Source of the DNA: Pelosinus sp. IPA-1
GTDB taxonomy: Bacteria > Bacillota > Negativicutes > DSM-13327
Assembly: GCF_030269905.1 (NCBI RefSeq)
Contig: NZ_BSVC01000008.1
Location: 124,001 to 188,000, forward strand
DNA length: 64,000 nt
Direction: 5' to 3'
Shown here: positions 36,326 to 46,139 of the stretch, piece after piece
How the letters are laid out: every line of letters begins with the position of its first letter
Position numbering within the stretch: the stretch's first letter is position 1
Position numbers and translations under genes: made by a program
Notes under the pieces: generated by a model
The model's input: only the letters and a program-made list of their open reading frames with translations
What the model was told of the DNA's origin: nothing
Databases searched by the model: none

Positions 36326-36451
36326 ATGAAGGAAGAATTAGTAGGATTGGAGATGGGAAAAGAAGAGTTAGAGGAGCTAATCAATCATCTTCCCCAAATT
36401 TTGCAAGAACTTGAACAATATATAACTGAAAATAGTAGTTATAGTTTATAA
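36326..36451 (+). CDS. Small acidic protein, 41 residues
   Basis: ATG 36326 lies behind ATAGGAGTG. The product begins MKEELVGLEMGKEELEELI and is a single acidic helix by composition, ending in ENSSYSL. It is followed at once by a good terminator. No family recognised. Because it sits between the chemoreceptor and that terminator, it may be co-transcribed under the c-di-GMP riboswitch. Confidence 0.55.
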   Translation: MKEELVGLEMGKEELEELINHLPQILQELEQYITENSSYSL

Positions 36452-36453
36452 AG

Positions 36454-36500
36454 AATCCCGATGAAGGCTTCGTTTGCGGAGTGCTCATCGGGATTTTTTT
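36454..36500 (+). terminator. Terminator after the small acidic ORF
   Basis: AATCCCGATGA (36454-36464) pairs with TCATCGGGATT (36485-36495) and runs into seven Ts. Confidence 0.85.
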
Positions 36501-36539
36501 ATTCAATTGGTATCGCCTTAGGTGAAAGTAAGCAACTAG

Positions 36540-38105
36540 CTAGACCTTTTTTTCTGAAAGATCATATTTTCGCATTCGATTTAATACACCTGTATGGGAT
36601 AAACCAAGGACATTACCAACCTGACGTGATGTTCCGTGAGTTTTAATCGCTTCGCGCAGAATATGGCACTCCATCTCTGCTAGAACTTCCTTCAATTTTC
36701 GATTTGTAATAGGTAAAACACTAGAAGCTGTTTGTAAATTCATTTGATCCAACATAATATGTTCTGGGGTAATTTCCCCTTGGGAAACCAGACTAACCGC
36801 TCGTTCAATTACATTTCTTAATTCTCGAACATTTCCTAGCCAATCGTGTTGCATCAGTTTACTCATTGCAGGTTGTGAGAGATGGGTTACTTGTTTTTTA
36901 AAACGATGATTTATTTTTAATAATAAACTTTCAATTAATAGAGGCAAATCTTCTTTGCGATCACGCAGTGGGGGGATGTAGATAGGAATAACATTAAGGC
37001 GATAATATAAGTCATCGCGAAACTCTTTTTTTCGAATCATTTCTTCTAGATTACGGTGAGTGGCGGCAATAATTCGAACATCTACAGAAATTTCTTGATT
37101 GCTGCCAATGCGCCGGATTTTGCCGTCTTGCAGTACCCTTAATAGTTTAGCCTGAAGACTAGCAGAGAGTTCACCAATCTCATCGAGAAAGATAGTTCCA
37201 GCGTTAGCATATTCAAAAAGGCCGCTTTTACCACCTTTTTTTGCCCCTGAAAAAGATCCGTCTTCATAACCAAATAATTCACTTTCAAGCAAAGCATCTG
37301 GCAGGGCTGCACAATTAATGGGAGCAAATATTTTTTCTCTACGAAGGCTCTCCATATGGATAGAACGGGCAAAAAGCTCCTTACCAGTACCGCTTTCCCC
37401 CCGAATCAGTACTGTAGAGTCATTTTTTGCAACAAGCTTCGCCAGATTAATGACATGTTTCATCTTTTCGCTCACATGCAGGATATCGGCAAATCGATTA
37501 ATGTGAGGTTTTGTTACGGAATATACCAGCTCTTTCACATCATGCATAGCTTTTAATACTGCTACTGCTCCAATAGTAATGCCATTGGCGTCCCTTATTG
37601 GACACCCACTAGTGATATAATGACTCTTACCTCTCGTCGTTGAGACCACGAATTCGCAATTGCTATAAGGCGTCCCCTCATGTAGTGCTTCCAATAAAGG
37701 TATCTCAGAGACGAAGATATCTTTAATTTTTTTACCTAATACCTCATTACTTTGGTAACCTAGTATTTTTTCAGCAGCGGGATTGAAATGGGTTATAACT
37801 TCTTCTTTGTCAATTGCTAAGATGCCATCACCAATGGTATCCATCACCGCTTTGAGCTGTTGCTCTCTCTCTTGATGAGGCATATTAGAGATTAGGTCGA
37901 CAGTATTAATTTGTGGAATTAAAGACAATTGTTTATGGATAAAAGCATATTTATTAGGTGATAGTGATTCTATCTCTAGATACATAATATTTGGTGAGAC
38001 TTCCATTGATAAGATATTAATATTATCCCTTGCCAGGACTTGCGAGATATCAAGAACAAGCCCCACCCGATCCTGATTGGTAATTCTCAGACAAATAGTA
38101 GCCAT
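36540..38105 (-). CDS. Sigma-54-dependent activator with ACT and PAS domains (TyrR-like)
   Basis: A 521-residue enhancer-binding protein. An ACT domain (residues 1-75, ICLRITNQDRVGLVLDISQVL) is followed by PAS (~80-190), a AAA+ core with Walker A RGESGTGKE, and a Fis-type helix-turn-helix (SRQVGNVLGLSHTGVLNRMRKY). The sigma-54 contact loop usually GAFTGA reads GSFSGA here, a tolerated but notable change. It faces away from ald, which has a -24/-12 promoter and palindromic sites, so it likely activates alanine catabolism in response to an amino acid. Confidence 0.92.
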   Translation of the reverse strand: MATICLRITNQDRVGLVLDISQVLARDNINILSMEVSPNIMYLEIESLSPNKYAFIHKQLSLIPQINTVDLISNMPHQEREQQLKAVMDTIGDGILAIDKEEVITHFNPAAEKILGYQSNEVLGKKIKDIFVSEIPLLEALHEGTPYSNCEFVVSTTRGKSHYITSGCPIRDANGITIGAVAVLKAMHDVKELVYSVTKPHINRFADILHVSEKMKHVINLAKLVAKNDSTVLIRGESGTGKELFARSIHMESLRREKIFAPINCAALPDALLESELFGYEDGSFSGAKKGGKSGLFEYANAGTIFLDEIGELSASLQAKLLRVLQDGKIRRIGSNQEISVDVRIIAATHRNLEEMIRKKEFRDDLYYRLNVIPIYIPPLRDRKEDLPLLIESLLLKINHRFKKQVTHLSQPAMSKLMQHDWLGNVRELRNVIERAVSLVSQGEITPEHIMLDQMNLQTASSVLPITNRKLKEVLAEMECHILREAIKTHGTSRQVGNVLGLSHTGVLNRMRKYDLSEKKV

Positions 38106-38295
38106 GGTGATTCACTCTCCATCCAAATAGCAAATTGGTCACATGGTTATATGAAGATTTATCTGAAACTGTTACTGCATATTGGCAAAATATAATATGA
38201 CAAATATATTATACCATTGTAAATATCTACAATGGTATAAAAATTAATCACGTATGTAAGTAATGTCCGTACACAAAAGTCTTTGCAAGGAACTA

Positions 38296-38358
38296 TTGGA
38301 ACGATTTTAATCCAATTGGAACAAAATTGTTCCGGTTGTTGGAGCGATTTTGTTCCAA
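38296..38358. promoter_or_regulatory. Three tandem palindromes, enhancer sites for the activator
   Basis: Three 20-base units each hold TTGGAAC or TTGGAGC and a GTTCC-type partner: 38296-38315, 38316-38335 and 38339-38358. The central pair TTGGAACAAAATTGTTCCGG is nearly symmetrical. They lie about 105-170 bases upstream of the sigma-54 promoter, the usual position of activator-binding sites. Confidence 0.8.
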
Positions 38359-38463
38359 ATTGATTTGTGGACGTTGCAATACTATTTGTTATAAAAATTA
38401 ACCGTATAAAGAGAAGCGAATAGATGCTGAATTTAGAGCCTATGTTTTTGTACTACCAGTATT

Positions 38464-38479
38464 TGGCACAACAATTGCA
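38464..38479 (+). promoter_or_regulatory. Sigma-54 (-24/-12) promoter of ald
   Basis: TGGCACAACAATTGCA matches the TGGCAC-N5-TTGCA consensus exactly. Transcription would start near 38491, giving a 20-base leader that holds AAAGGAGG. Confidence 0.9.
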
Positions 38480-38510
38480 ATAATAGTGATAATAAAAGGA
38501 GGTCATTTTC

Positions 38511-39659
38511 ATGATTGTTGGAGTGCCAAGGGAAATTAAAAACAACGAGAACCGCGTCGCCATTACACCTGCTGGTGTAGAGGCAATGAACAAAGCTGGT
38601 CATACTGTTGTCATTGAGCATAATGCTGGATTAGGCAGTGGTATTAGCAATGAAGCTTACCAATCGGCTGGGGCCAGAATTCTACCCACTGCAAAAGAGG
38701 TTTTTTCTAAAGCGGACATGATTATGAAAGTTAAAGAACCACTGCCTTCTGAGTATGATTTGTTCAAACCTGGTCAAATCTTATTTACCTATTTGCATCT
38801 TGCTCCTGAACCTGAGTTAACCAAAGCCCTTTTGACTAAGAAAGTTACAGGTATAGCCTACGAAACAATTGAAGTAGGTCGTACGCTGCCTCTATTATTG
38901 CCAATGAGCGAAGTAGCGGGGCGTATGTCAGTGCAAATTGGTGCACAATTTTTAGAAAAACCATGTGGAGGAAAGGGGATTCTTCTCGGAGGAGTACCTG
39001 GAGTGGAATCAGCACAAGTCGTTATCGTTGGCGGCGGCATAGTGGGAACCAACGCTGCAAAAATGGCACTAGGCCTGGGGGCTCGAGTGACAATTTTGGA
39101 TAAGTCAACGGAAAGATTACAGTATCTTGATGATATCTTCCAAGGGAGAGTTACCACTGTTATGTCCAATAGTTATAATATCGGCTCCTGGGTGAAGAGG
39201 GCTGACCTCCTTGTAGGAGCAGTGTTAGTTCCAGGAGCGAAAGCGCCTAAACTTGTTAGCGAAGAGATGGTTAAATCTATGAGTGATGGATCTGTAATTG
39301 TAGACGTTGCCATTGATCAAGGTGGTTCCGTAGAAACTATTGATCGAATTACTACCCATAGCGAACCAACCTACGTAAAACATGGCGTGGTCCATTATGC
39401 TGTTGCAAATATGCCTGGCGCTGTAGCTCGCACATCCACTTTTGCTCTAACCAATGCAACCTTAGATTATGCTCTGCAGATTGCGGATAAGGGTTGGAAA
39501 AAAGCCGTGCAGGAAAATGAAGCCCTCGCTAAAGGACTTAATGTGGTAGGTGGCATGGTGACTTATAAAGCAGTCGCTGATTCTCTTGGCATGAAATATA
39601 TTCCTTGGGCAGAGGCAATTGTAACTGCCTCCGAATTGCCTAGCGAGCTAGTAGGCTAA
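38511..39659 (+). CDS. ald: Alanine dehydrogenase
   Basis: A 382-residue NAD-dependent enzyme, converting L-alanine to pyruvate and ammonia. N-terminal [20 protein letters not shown], the catalytic-site region around residue 70-100 ([20 protein letters not shown]), and the nucleotide-binding fold [17 protein letters not shown] are family signatures. The ATG is eight bases after AAAGGAGGT. It is read from the sigma-54 promoter and followed by an amino-acid permease, together giving alanine uptake and oxidation. Typical length is ~370. Confidence 0.96.
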   Translation: MIVGVPREIKNNENRVAITPAGVEAMNKAGHTVVIEHNAGLGSGISNEAYQSAGARILPTAKEVFSKADMIMKVKEPLPSEYDLFKPGQILFTYLHLAPEPELTKALLTKKVTGIAYETIEVGRTLPLLLPMSEVAGRMSVQIGAQFLEKPCGGKGILLGGVPGVESAQVVIVGGGIVGTNAAKMALGLGARVTILDKSTERLQYLDDIFQGRVTTVMSNSYNIGSWVKRADLLVGAVLVPGAKAPKLVSEEMVKSMSDGSVIVDVAIDQGGSVETIDRITTHSEPTYVKHGVVHYAVANMPGAVARTSTFALTNATLDYALQIADKGWKKAVQENEALAKGLNVVGGMVTYKAVADSLGMKYIPWAEAIVTASELPSELVG

Positions 39660-39799
39660 TAAACCCTAAGAGAACCGATTGATTGCTATTACTAAAGGTG
39701 GGAATGCTGTATCCTGGCATCGGTATTCGTCACTTTACGCCTAAGTTTTTTATTTGAATTAAAAAAAATTAACCCAATTAAAGAGAGGGAGGAAACCAA

Positions 39800-41209
39800 A
39801 TGAATCTGTTTCGTACAAAGAGCATAGCAGATATGGTAAAAGGCACAGAACAACATGCCTTGAAAAAGTCTCTTGGTTCAGTGGATTTGGTGTTACTAGG
39901 AATTGGCTGTATTATCGGTACCGGTATTTTTGTACTTACGGGAGTTGCAGCAGCGAAATATGCCGGACCGGGGATTATGCTCTCCTTCGTTTTATCAGGT
40001 CTGGCCTGCGGGTTCGCAGCACTAGCCTATGCAGAATTGGCCGCTATGATACCAGTGGCTGGTAGTGCCTATACTTTTGCCTATGCGTCATTAGGGGAAA
40101 TTATTGCTTTCATTGTGGGGTGGGCACTTATATGTGAATACACTGTAGGAGCGGCAGCGGTTGCCGCTGGTTGGTCTGGTTATGCAGTTGGCTTATTGAA
40201 GACCGCAGGAATTATCCTCCCTAAGGCTTGGACTGCTGTTCCCGCAGATGGTGGTATCCTTAACGTTCCCGCTGTATTAATTGTCTCATTTTTGACCTAC
40301 TTACTCGTTTTAGGTACAAAAGAAAGTGCAAAATTAAATAAAGTATTGGTCTTTATCAAATTGGGATGTGTTGCCCTCTTTTTGCTCTTAGCAACGCCTC
40401 ATGTAAACCCTATGAACTGGGAGCCTTTCCTTCCCTTCGGATTAGGTGGTGTTGCCAGTGGTGCGGCAATTGTATTCTTTGCCTACATCGGTTTTGATGC
40501 AGTATCTACCGCTGCAGAAGAATGTAAAAATCCTAATCGAGACATTCCTATCGGAATTGTTGGTTCGTTGCTGGTCTGTACTGTATTATATATCGCGGTC
40601 GCAGCCGTTCTTACAGGCGTTGTCCCTTATGCCTCATTAAACAATAGCGAACCAGTAGCTTTCGCTCTTCGCGCAATCGGCATGAATTTTGGTAGCGCAG
40701 TAGTGGCTCTTGGCGCAATCTGTGGTATCACCACGGTATTACTAGTTATGATATTTGGGCAAACACGTGTATTCTTAGCCATGAGCCGTGATGGGATGAT
40801 TCCGCAAAGTTTGGTAAAAATCCATCCCATTCATGGTACACCTCATGTAATTACAATAATTACTGGTGTAGTGGTATGTATATTAAGCGGTTTATTGCCT
40901 ATCAACATTATCGCTGAATTATGCAATCTGGGAACTTTATTTGCATTTTGTATTGTTTCCGCGGGTGTTTGGGTACTTCGAAGAACGCAACCAGATGCCC
41001 TCAGACCTTTCCGTTGCCCTGCCGTTGCTTTGACAGTACCTCTGGCTATATTATTCTGTGGTTATTTGATTAGTAATTTGCCATCGAATACCTTCATTTT
41101 CTTCGGTATATGGTATGTAATTGGTATGGTGGTATATTTCTCCTATAGCCGTCATAATAGCACTCTTGCAGAGCAGCAACAATCAGTAAATCTTCCACTT
41201 GATAAATGA
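39800..41209 (+). CDS. APC-family amino-acid permease
   Basis: A 469-residue, twelve-span carrier of the APC superfamily (CAT/YfnA-like). GIGCIIGTGIFVLTGVAA in span 1 is the conserved substrate-binding break, and FFAYIGFDAVSTAAEE marks span 6. GGGAGG precedes the ATG. It lies 140 bases after ald with no clear terminator between, so uptake of alanine or a related amino acid for the same pathway is likely. Confidence 0.92.
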   Translation: MNLFRTKSIADMVKGTEQHALKKSLGSVDLVLLGIGCIIGTGIFVLTGVAAAKYAGPGIMLSFVLSGLACGFAALAYAELAAMIPVAGSAYTFAYASLGEIIAFIVGWALICEYTVGAAAVAAGWSGYAVGLLKTAGIILPKAWTAVPADGGILNVPAVLIVSFLTYLLVLGTKESAKLNKVLVFIKLGCVALFLLLATPHVNPMNWEPFLPFGLGGVASGAAIVFFAYIGFDAVSTAAEECKNPNRDIPIGIVGSLLVCTVLYIAVAAVLTGVVPYASLNNSEPVAFALRAIGMNFGSAVVALGAICGITTVLLVMIFGQTRVFLAMSRDGMIPQSLVKIHPIHGTPHVITIITGVVVCILSGLLPINIIAELCNLGTLFAFCIVSAGVWVLRRTQPDALRPFRCPAVALTVPLAILFCGYLISNLPSNTFIFFGIWYVIGMVVYFSYSRHNSTLAEQQQSVNLPLDK

Positions 41210-41221
41210 AGTAATGACAAC

Positions 41222-41258
41222 AAAGGCCTACAAAGTATATGACTTTGTAGGCCTTTTT
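41222..41258 (+). terminator. Terminator of the ald operon
   Basis: AAAGGCCTACAAAGT/ACTTTGTAGGCCTTT with loop ATATG and a short T-run. It separates the converging ald-permease and response-regulator transcripts. Confidence 0.85.
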
Positions 41259-41310
41259 CGTTATTTCTATACAGAATAAGTGATTATAACTTTTAACAGG
41301 GTCTTTAGTT

Positions 41311-43020
41311 TCATTGCTGTCTAAGAAGCAATTGAATAAATTCTTCAGCGGGGAGTGGTTTGCTATATAAATAACCTTGATATTGATCGCAGCCTTGTTT
41401 CTGTAATAAAGCTAGTTGTTCTTCTGTTTCGACTCCTTCGGCGATTACGCTGAGCCCTAGATTTTGTGCCATGGTGATAATCGTGCTTACTAATAATATT
41501 GTCTTACTATTTTCTTTAGTGGCTTTTTGGATAAAACTTCTATCAATTTTCAAAGTATCTACTGCATATTGAACAATATTATGGAGAGAAGAGTAACCTG
41601 TACCAAAATCATCAATAGCAATTTTGATGCCCATATTACGCAGCTCTTGGAGCAAAGATTGGAGGAATAATTCATTTTCGAGGGCAGCACTTTCAGTAAT
41701 TTCAACTTCTAGGTAATGAGCGGCAACACCCGTTGCATTAAGGGTAGATTTAATCATTGATAGGACTTGTTGATGGAATAATTGTTTCGGAGAAAAATTT
41801 ACAGCAATTGGAACAATGGGGAGTTCTCTTTTTTGCCATTTGCGAAGTTGGCAACAAGCAGTATGGAAAACCCATTCCCCTAATGTGATAATAAAGCCTG
41901 TTTCCTCGGCGAGTTTAATAAATTTATCAGGCCCAACCATCCCATATTTGGGGCTGATCCAACGTACCAAAGCCTCAGCACCGATAATCCGACCAGTTTT
42001 TATACTTACTTTTGGTTGGTAATACAGCAGAAATTCATCATTAGCCAGGGCTGGTCGTAATTCATTGGTTAAAGACATCGATTCAGCGAGTGCAACTCCG
42101 ATATCAGCAGTATAAAATTGATAGTTATTTCTCCCTGAATTTTTTGCAGTATACATGGCAGTATCAGCATTACGTAGTAGAAAATCCATCTGATTACCAT
42201 GGTCAGGATAAAGAGCAATACCAATGCTGCTAGTAATATAAAAATGGTAGTCGTTATAAATGAAAACAGGCTCTAATATAGTTTGGATTGTTTTTACTAC
42301 TTCTTCAGTCTTTTGGATGGACGCATTCGTTAACAATACCATAAATTCATCGCCACCCATGCGGGCAATAAACTGCTCTGGGAGGGCTTTTTGGAGACGG
42401 GCACTAATGCCTTGTAGTAAACTGTCTCCCACTGAGTGACCCCAAGTATTATTAATAAATTTGAAATTATCAATGTCAAGAAAGATGAGGGCCAAACTTT
42501 CTTGATTGATCAAGGCGATATTTAGTTGTTGGGCAACATGCTCATGAAAAAGGGTGCGGTTGGGTAGTGTTGTCAAGCTATCGTAGTAAGCTAGTTTATG
42601 AATTCGCTCCTTAGCTTGCAGAATTTTTTGACGAGAGGCATAGGATTCAAGACTGTAGTGGATTAACTTTTGTAGAAAATCTGGGGTAATTTTGCTTTTA
42701 GAACAATAGTCATAGGCCCCAGCCTTCATTACTTCGACGGCGATGGTTTCGTCACCATGCCCCGTTAGCATGATAATGGGAATAGCGATTCCTTCCCTGT
42801 TCATTCGGCGCAATACTGTCAATCCGTCATTGCCTGGCAATTGATAATCAATAAAGATCAGATCAACAATATGTTCTTTTAACAGGATTAAGCCACTTTC
42901 TTCATTAGCTGCCTCTAAAATAGTGCATATAATTTGACTAGATCGTAAGGCGCGAATAATAATTTGGCGGTCAATGCTATCATCATCAATAATTAAAATG
43001 CAGAGTGTATCTTTAATCAT
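41311..43020 (-). CDS. Receiver-GGDEF-EAL protein (c-di-GMP turnover)
   Basis: A 569-residue response regulator: receiver (phospho-Asp58 in IFIDYQL), GGDEF domain with RMGGDEFMVLL, and EAL domain with GAEALVRWISP and later DDFGTGYSS. Both catalytic motifs look intact, so the protein could make or break c-di-GMP, with balance set by phosphorylation. I use ATG 43020 as start, behind GAGGTGAG; GTG 43029 lies in that site. It follows the small response regulator and lies opposite a CHASE histidine kinase. Confidence 0.93.
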   Translation of the reverse strand: MIKDTLCILIIDDDSIDRQIIIRALRSSQIICTILEAANEESGLILLKEHIVDLIFIDYQLPGNDGLTVLRRMNREGIAIPIIMLTGHGDETIAVEVMKAGAYDYCSKSKITPDFLQKLIHYSLESYASRQKILQAKERIHKLAYYDSLTTLPNRTLFHEHVAQQLNIALINQESLALIFLDIDNFKFINNTWGHSVGDSLLQGISARLQKALPEQFIARMGGDEFMVLLTNASIQKTEEVVKTIQTILEPVFIYNDYHFYITSSIGIALYPDHGNQMDFLLRNADTAMYTAKNSGRNNYQFYTADIGVALAESMSLTNELRPALANDEFLLYYQPKVSIKTGRIIGAEALVRWISPKYGMVGPDKFIKLAEETGFIITLGEWVFHTACCQLRKWQKRELPIVPIAVNFSPKQLFHQQVLSMIKSTLNATGVAAHYLEVEITESAALENELFLQSLLQELRNMGIKIAIDDFGTGYSSLHNIVQYAVDTLKIDRSFIQKATKENSKTILLVSTIITMAQNLGLSVIAEGVETEEQLALLQKQGCDQYQGYLYSKPLPAEEFIQLLLRQQ

Positions 43021-43030
43021 TTTTCTCACC

Positions 43031-43462
43031 TCAGGAGGTTACATTTTCACATAAACTCCAATATTTTTCGATAGCAATCATAACTTCAAAGAATTTTTCG
43101 GGAACAACAGGTTTTAAAATATAGCCTGCCACATGGAAATTATAAGCTTCTATGATATCCTTTTCTTCATCAGAAGTCGTAAAGACAACAACACTTAAAT
43201 GCTGTAGCTGTTGATCAGAACGAAGCTCACGCAAAAATTCAAGACCATTCATACGAGGCATATTGATGTCAAGGAGAATGAGTGTTGGGAAGGGAATCGA
43301 AGGGGCGGTTTCCGTACCGCGGAGTAAGGCTAGTGCTTCTAAACCATCGTAGGCTATATGCATTGGGTTTAATAGATTCATTTTTCGGAAAGATCGCTGT
43401 ACATTAAGGATGTCTACAGCATCATCTTCTACAAGTAAAAGATGTAGTTCTTTGCTGGTCAT
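43031..43462 (-). CDS. CheY-like response regulator (Rcp1 type)
   Basis: A 143-residue single receiver. Phospho-acceptor Asp65 sits in LILLDINMPRMNG, with acidic VEDD at 11-14 and the Thr/Lys switch residues in FTTSDEE and YILKPV. This type (Rcp1-like) commonly pairs with phytochrome- or CHASE-type kinases. It is transcribed with the receiver-GGDEF-EAL gene, ten bases upstream, giving a possible phosphorelay branch. Confidence 0.9.
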   Translation of the reverse strand: MTSKELHLLLVEDDAVDILNVQRSFRKMNLLNPMHIAYDGLEALALLRGTETAPSIPFPTLILLDINMPRMNGLEFLRELRSDQQLQHLSVVVFTTSDEEKDIIEAYNFHVAGYILKPVVPEKFFEVMIAIEKYWSLCENVTS

Positions 43463-43761
43463 TCTCTTTACGCTCCTTTCATAACAGGTTAACTTATGGT
43501 AATGCGAATTACGATAAAATGGTTAACAACAGCACTATTAACGTGTATGATAGCAGTAGAAGAAAAATCTAGACTAGAAACCTTTATTGTTATGTAAAAA
43601 ATGTAATATTTTGACGAATTGAGTCAATAATTAGTAATTCTCGACTTACAATGAGAATCCTGCACGCATTTATTATTTCAATAAAATTTGGAATATTCTT
43701 TTTAAACTATAGAAGAGGGTAAGAATTTATTCGATAAGAGAGTCGGTGAGGAAGGTGTGGC

Positions 43762-45387
43762 ATGGTAAAAAACAATACGCAAATTTTATGGCGCAAGCGA
43801 CAGATTACGATTGTTTTTGCTTTGGCAATTAGCCTAGGAATGATACTAGAGCTAGTCTTCTTGAAACATTATGAGGAGAGTTTAATTAGGGATGTTCAAG
43901 TAACAGTTGCAGCTGAACTGGCTGCGAAGACATCTGCTTTAAGTGCTGCTGTTAATCGACGTTTCGCAATTTTACAAGGGTTAATAGCATTTACCGATGC
44001 TGTTAGGAATCATGGTGATATCACTATGCATTTTGATGAATTTGCGGAAGGTTTGATAAAGACCACAAGTGGAATTCGGACGTTGATTATTGCACCGAAT
44101 GGAACTGCAAGTCTTGTTTATCCACAAGAAGGTAACGAAAAAATAGTTGGTACAAATATTTTCTCGACGGCTCGCCCTGAGCAAAGGGAAGCCTTACAGC
44201 GGACCCTTACATCACAACAGATGGTGCTTAATGGACCTTATCAACTCTTACAAGGTGGCTTTGGCTTGGTAGCGCGGCAGTCCATATATATAGAAGATCA
44301 ATTTTGGGGTCTTGCAACAATGATTATCGATATGAATGCAGTTTTTGCAGAAGCTGGTCTTGATCAGCAAGGCGAACATACTCGATTTTCTCTCCGTCAG
44401 TTCGATGGGAAGGTATTTTATGGAGATGAGCAGCTTTTTCAAGAGGAGCCTCTGATTTTACCCGTATTATTGCCTGATGGTCAATGGGAATTTGCTGCAG
44501 GACCACGGATTTCATGGACTGAGTCCGTAAAACATCAAATGACAGTCGTAAGGGTACTGGGGTATTCTATTTTAGTGTTATTACTAGGTTTACTGTATAC
44601 TGCCCTGATTTGGCAGGAACAATTAAAGCATAAGGTGATGATACGTACAGGAGAATTAAAAGAAAAAAGTGATGAGCTGAATCACGTCGTTGCTTGCCTT
44701 CAAGCGAGTAATTTAGAATTGGAGCAGTTTGCCTATGTAACATCTCATGATTTAAAAGCACCATTGCGGGCCATTACTCACCTATCCCAATGGGTTGAAG
44801 AAGATTTAAGTGATAAAGAACTTAGCAAAGCAACCAAAGAATATTTAGGCTTAATACGGAGTAGAACAGAACGGATGGAACAATTAATTAATGGTATTTT
44901 ACAATATTCACGGATTGGACGGGTTAATCTAGAGATTGCTGATGTTGATGTTGGTTATCTCATTAAGCAGGTTGTTGAAGAATTGATGCCTCCTGATGAT
45001 ATGATTATTACAATAGGGGAAGGTATGCCCAGATTGCAAACTAATCCAACGATGATGCGGCAGGTTTTCGCTAATTTAATTGGCAATGGAATAAGGTATA
45101 GGGATATTGAAAAAGAAGGCCATATTTCCATCACAGTAAAGGATCTTGACCAATATTACCAGTTTAAGGTCAAAGATAACGGTGTAGGAATTGATCCCCA
45201 ATTCCATGAGAAGGTATTTGGGATGTTTCAGACATTAGCTCCTAGAGATAAAAGTGAAAGTACAGGGGTGGGGTTGACGATTGTAAAGAAAATTATTCAG
45301 TATCATGGCGGTACAATTGCTTTGGATTCTCAGGTAGGGCAGGGAGTTAGTGTTACCTTTACTTGGCCGAAAAATTTTAACAAATAA
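43762..45387 (+). CDS. CHASE-domain sensor histidine kinase
   Basis: A 541-residue kinase. Two spans (residues ~15-35 and ~255-275) enclose a CHASE sensor whose signature includes IRTLIIAPNGTASLVYPQEGN and GFGLVARQSIYI. The HisKA site is His329 in TSHDLKAPLRAI, followed by HATPase motifs (NLIGNGIRYRD, DNGVGIDP and TGVGLTI). GGAAGG precedes the ATG. It stands divergent from the two response regulators, so it is the probable phosphodonor of both and thus of c-di-GMP control. The ligand is unknown. Confidence 0.93.
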   Translation: MVKNNTQILWRKRQITIVFALAISLGMILELVFLKHYEESLIRDVQVTVAAELAAKTSALSAAVNRRFAILQGLIAFTDAVRNHGDITMHFDEFAEGLIKTTSGIRTLIIAPNGTASLVYPQEGNEKIVGTNIFSTARPEQREALQRTLTSQQMVLNGPYQLLQGGFGLVARQSIYIEDQFWGLATMIIDMNAVFAEAGLDQQGEHTRFSLRQFDGKVFYGDEQLFQEEPLILPVLLPDGQWEFAAGPRISWTESVKHQMTVVRVLGYSILVLLLGLLYTALIWQEQLKHKVMIRTGELKEKSDELNHVVACLQASNLELEQFAYVTSHDLKAPLRAITHLSQWVEEDLSDKELSKATKEYLGLIRSRTERMEQLINGILQYSRIGRVNLEIADVDVGYLIKQVVEELMPPDDMIITIGEGMPRLQTNPTMMRQVFANLIGNGIRYRDIEKEGHISITVKDLDQYYQFKVKDNGVGIDPQFHEKVFGMFQTLAPRDKSESTGVGLTIVKKIIQYHGGTIALDSQVGQGVSVTFTWPKNFNK

Positions 45388-45461
45388 TAAAAACAAGCCC
45401 GCTATTCTCTTAGGTAAAAACTTGCATAGAGGTATATGGATAAACATCAGGAGGAATTTTC

Positions 45462-46013
45462 ATGCAAAGACTTTATGAGTCAAAAAGGCTTGTTTTGAAA
45501 GTATTGGACAAAACTGATGGAGAATTAGTTTTAGACTATTACTCAAGGAATAGAGGCTTTTTAGCAGAGTGGGAGCCAATAAGAAGTGAAGAATTTTATA
45601 CAAGAGAATATCAAGTAGAACAATTAGCTAAAGATCTAGTTAATATTGAAAATAATAACCTAATTAGATTATGGATTTTTAAAAAGGATGATAATAGCAA
45701 AGTAATAGGCACTGTTGCCTTTAACAACATTGTAAGAGGTGCGTTTCTATCTTGCCATCTTGGCTATAAATCGGATAAAGATGAAATTAATAAAGGCTAT
45801 ATGACGGAAGCGATTCAAAAAGGCATTGAGATTATGTTCGACGAATTTGGGTTACATCGAATTGAAGCCAATATTATGCCTAAAAATAAGCACTCTTTAA
45901 GAGTGGTAGAAAAGTTAGGATTTTATAACGAGGGGTTGGCATATAAATATTTAAAAATAAATGGCAAATGGGAAGACCATATACATATGGTCTTATTAAA
46001 TGATAAGGTATAA
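45462..46013 (+). CDS. GNAT N-acetyltransferase (RimJ/RimL type)
   Basis: A 183-residue acetyltransferase. LVLKVLDKTDGELVLDYYSRN opens it, HLGYKSDKDEINKGYMTEA is the acetyl-CoA loop, and LHRIEANIMPKNKHSLRVVEKLGF is the typical end of the RimJ/RimL group. It probably acetylates a protein N-terminus or small molecule. ATG 45462 follows AGGAGG. It is a lone gene with a terminator behind it. Confidence 0.9.
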   Translation: MQRLYESKRLVLKVLDKTDGELVLDYYSRNRGFLAEWEPIRSEEFYTREYQVEQLAKDLVNIENNNLIRLWIFKKDDNSKVIGTVAFNNIVRGAFLSCHLGYKSDKDEINKGYMTEAIQKGIEIMFDEFGLHRIEANIMPKNKHSLRVVEKLGFYNEGLAYKYLKINGKWEDHIHMVLLNDKV

Positions 46014-46063
46014 TGAAAATAAGGAACACTTCAATAGGTCCCTCATAAACAATTTTTTAAAAT

Positions 46064-46108
46064 ATAAGTTTGGATGATCTTTTTAAGGTCATCCAGACTT
46101 ATACTTTT
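46064..46108. terminator. Terminator between converging genes
   Basis: ATAAGTtTGGATGA pairs with TCATCCAgACTTAT around TCTTTTTAAGG, then ACTTTTAT. The core TGGATGATCTTTT is almost that of the terminator at 22280, and the stem works for both strands. Confidence 0.75.
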
Positions 46109-46139
46109 ATCTCAATTTTCTTTTCCAGATAAGCGATCA

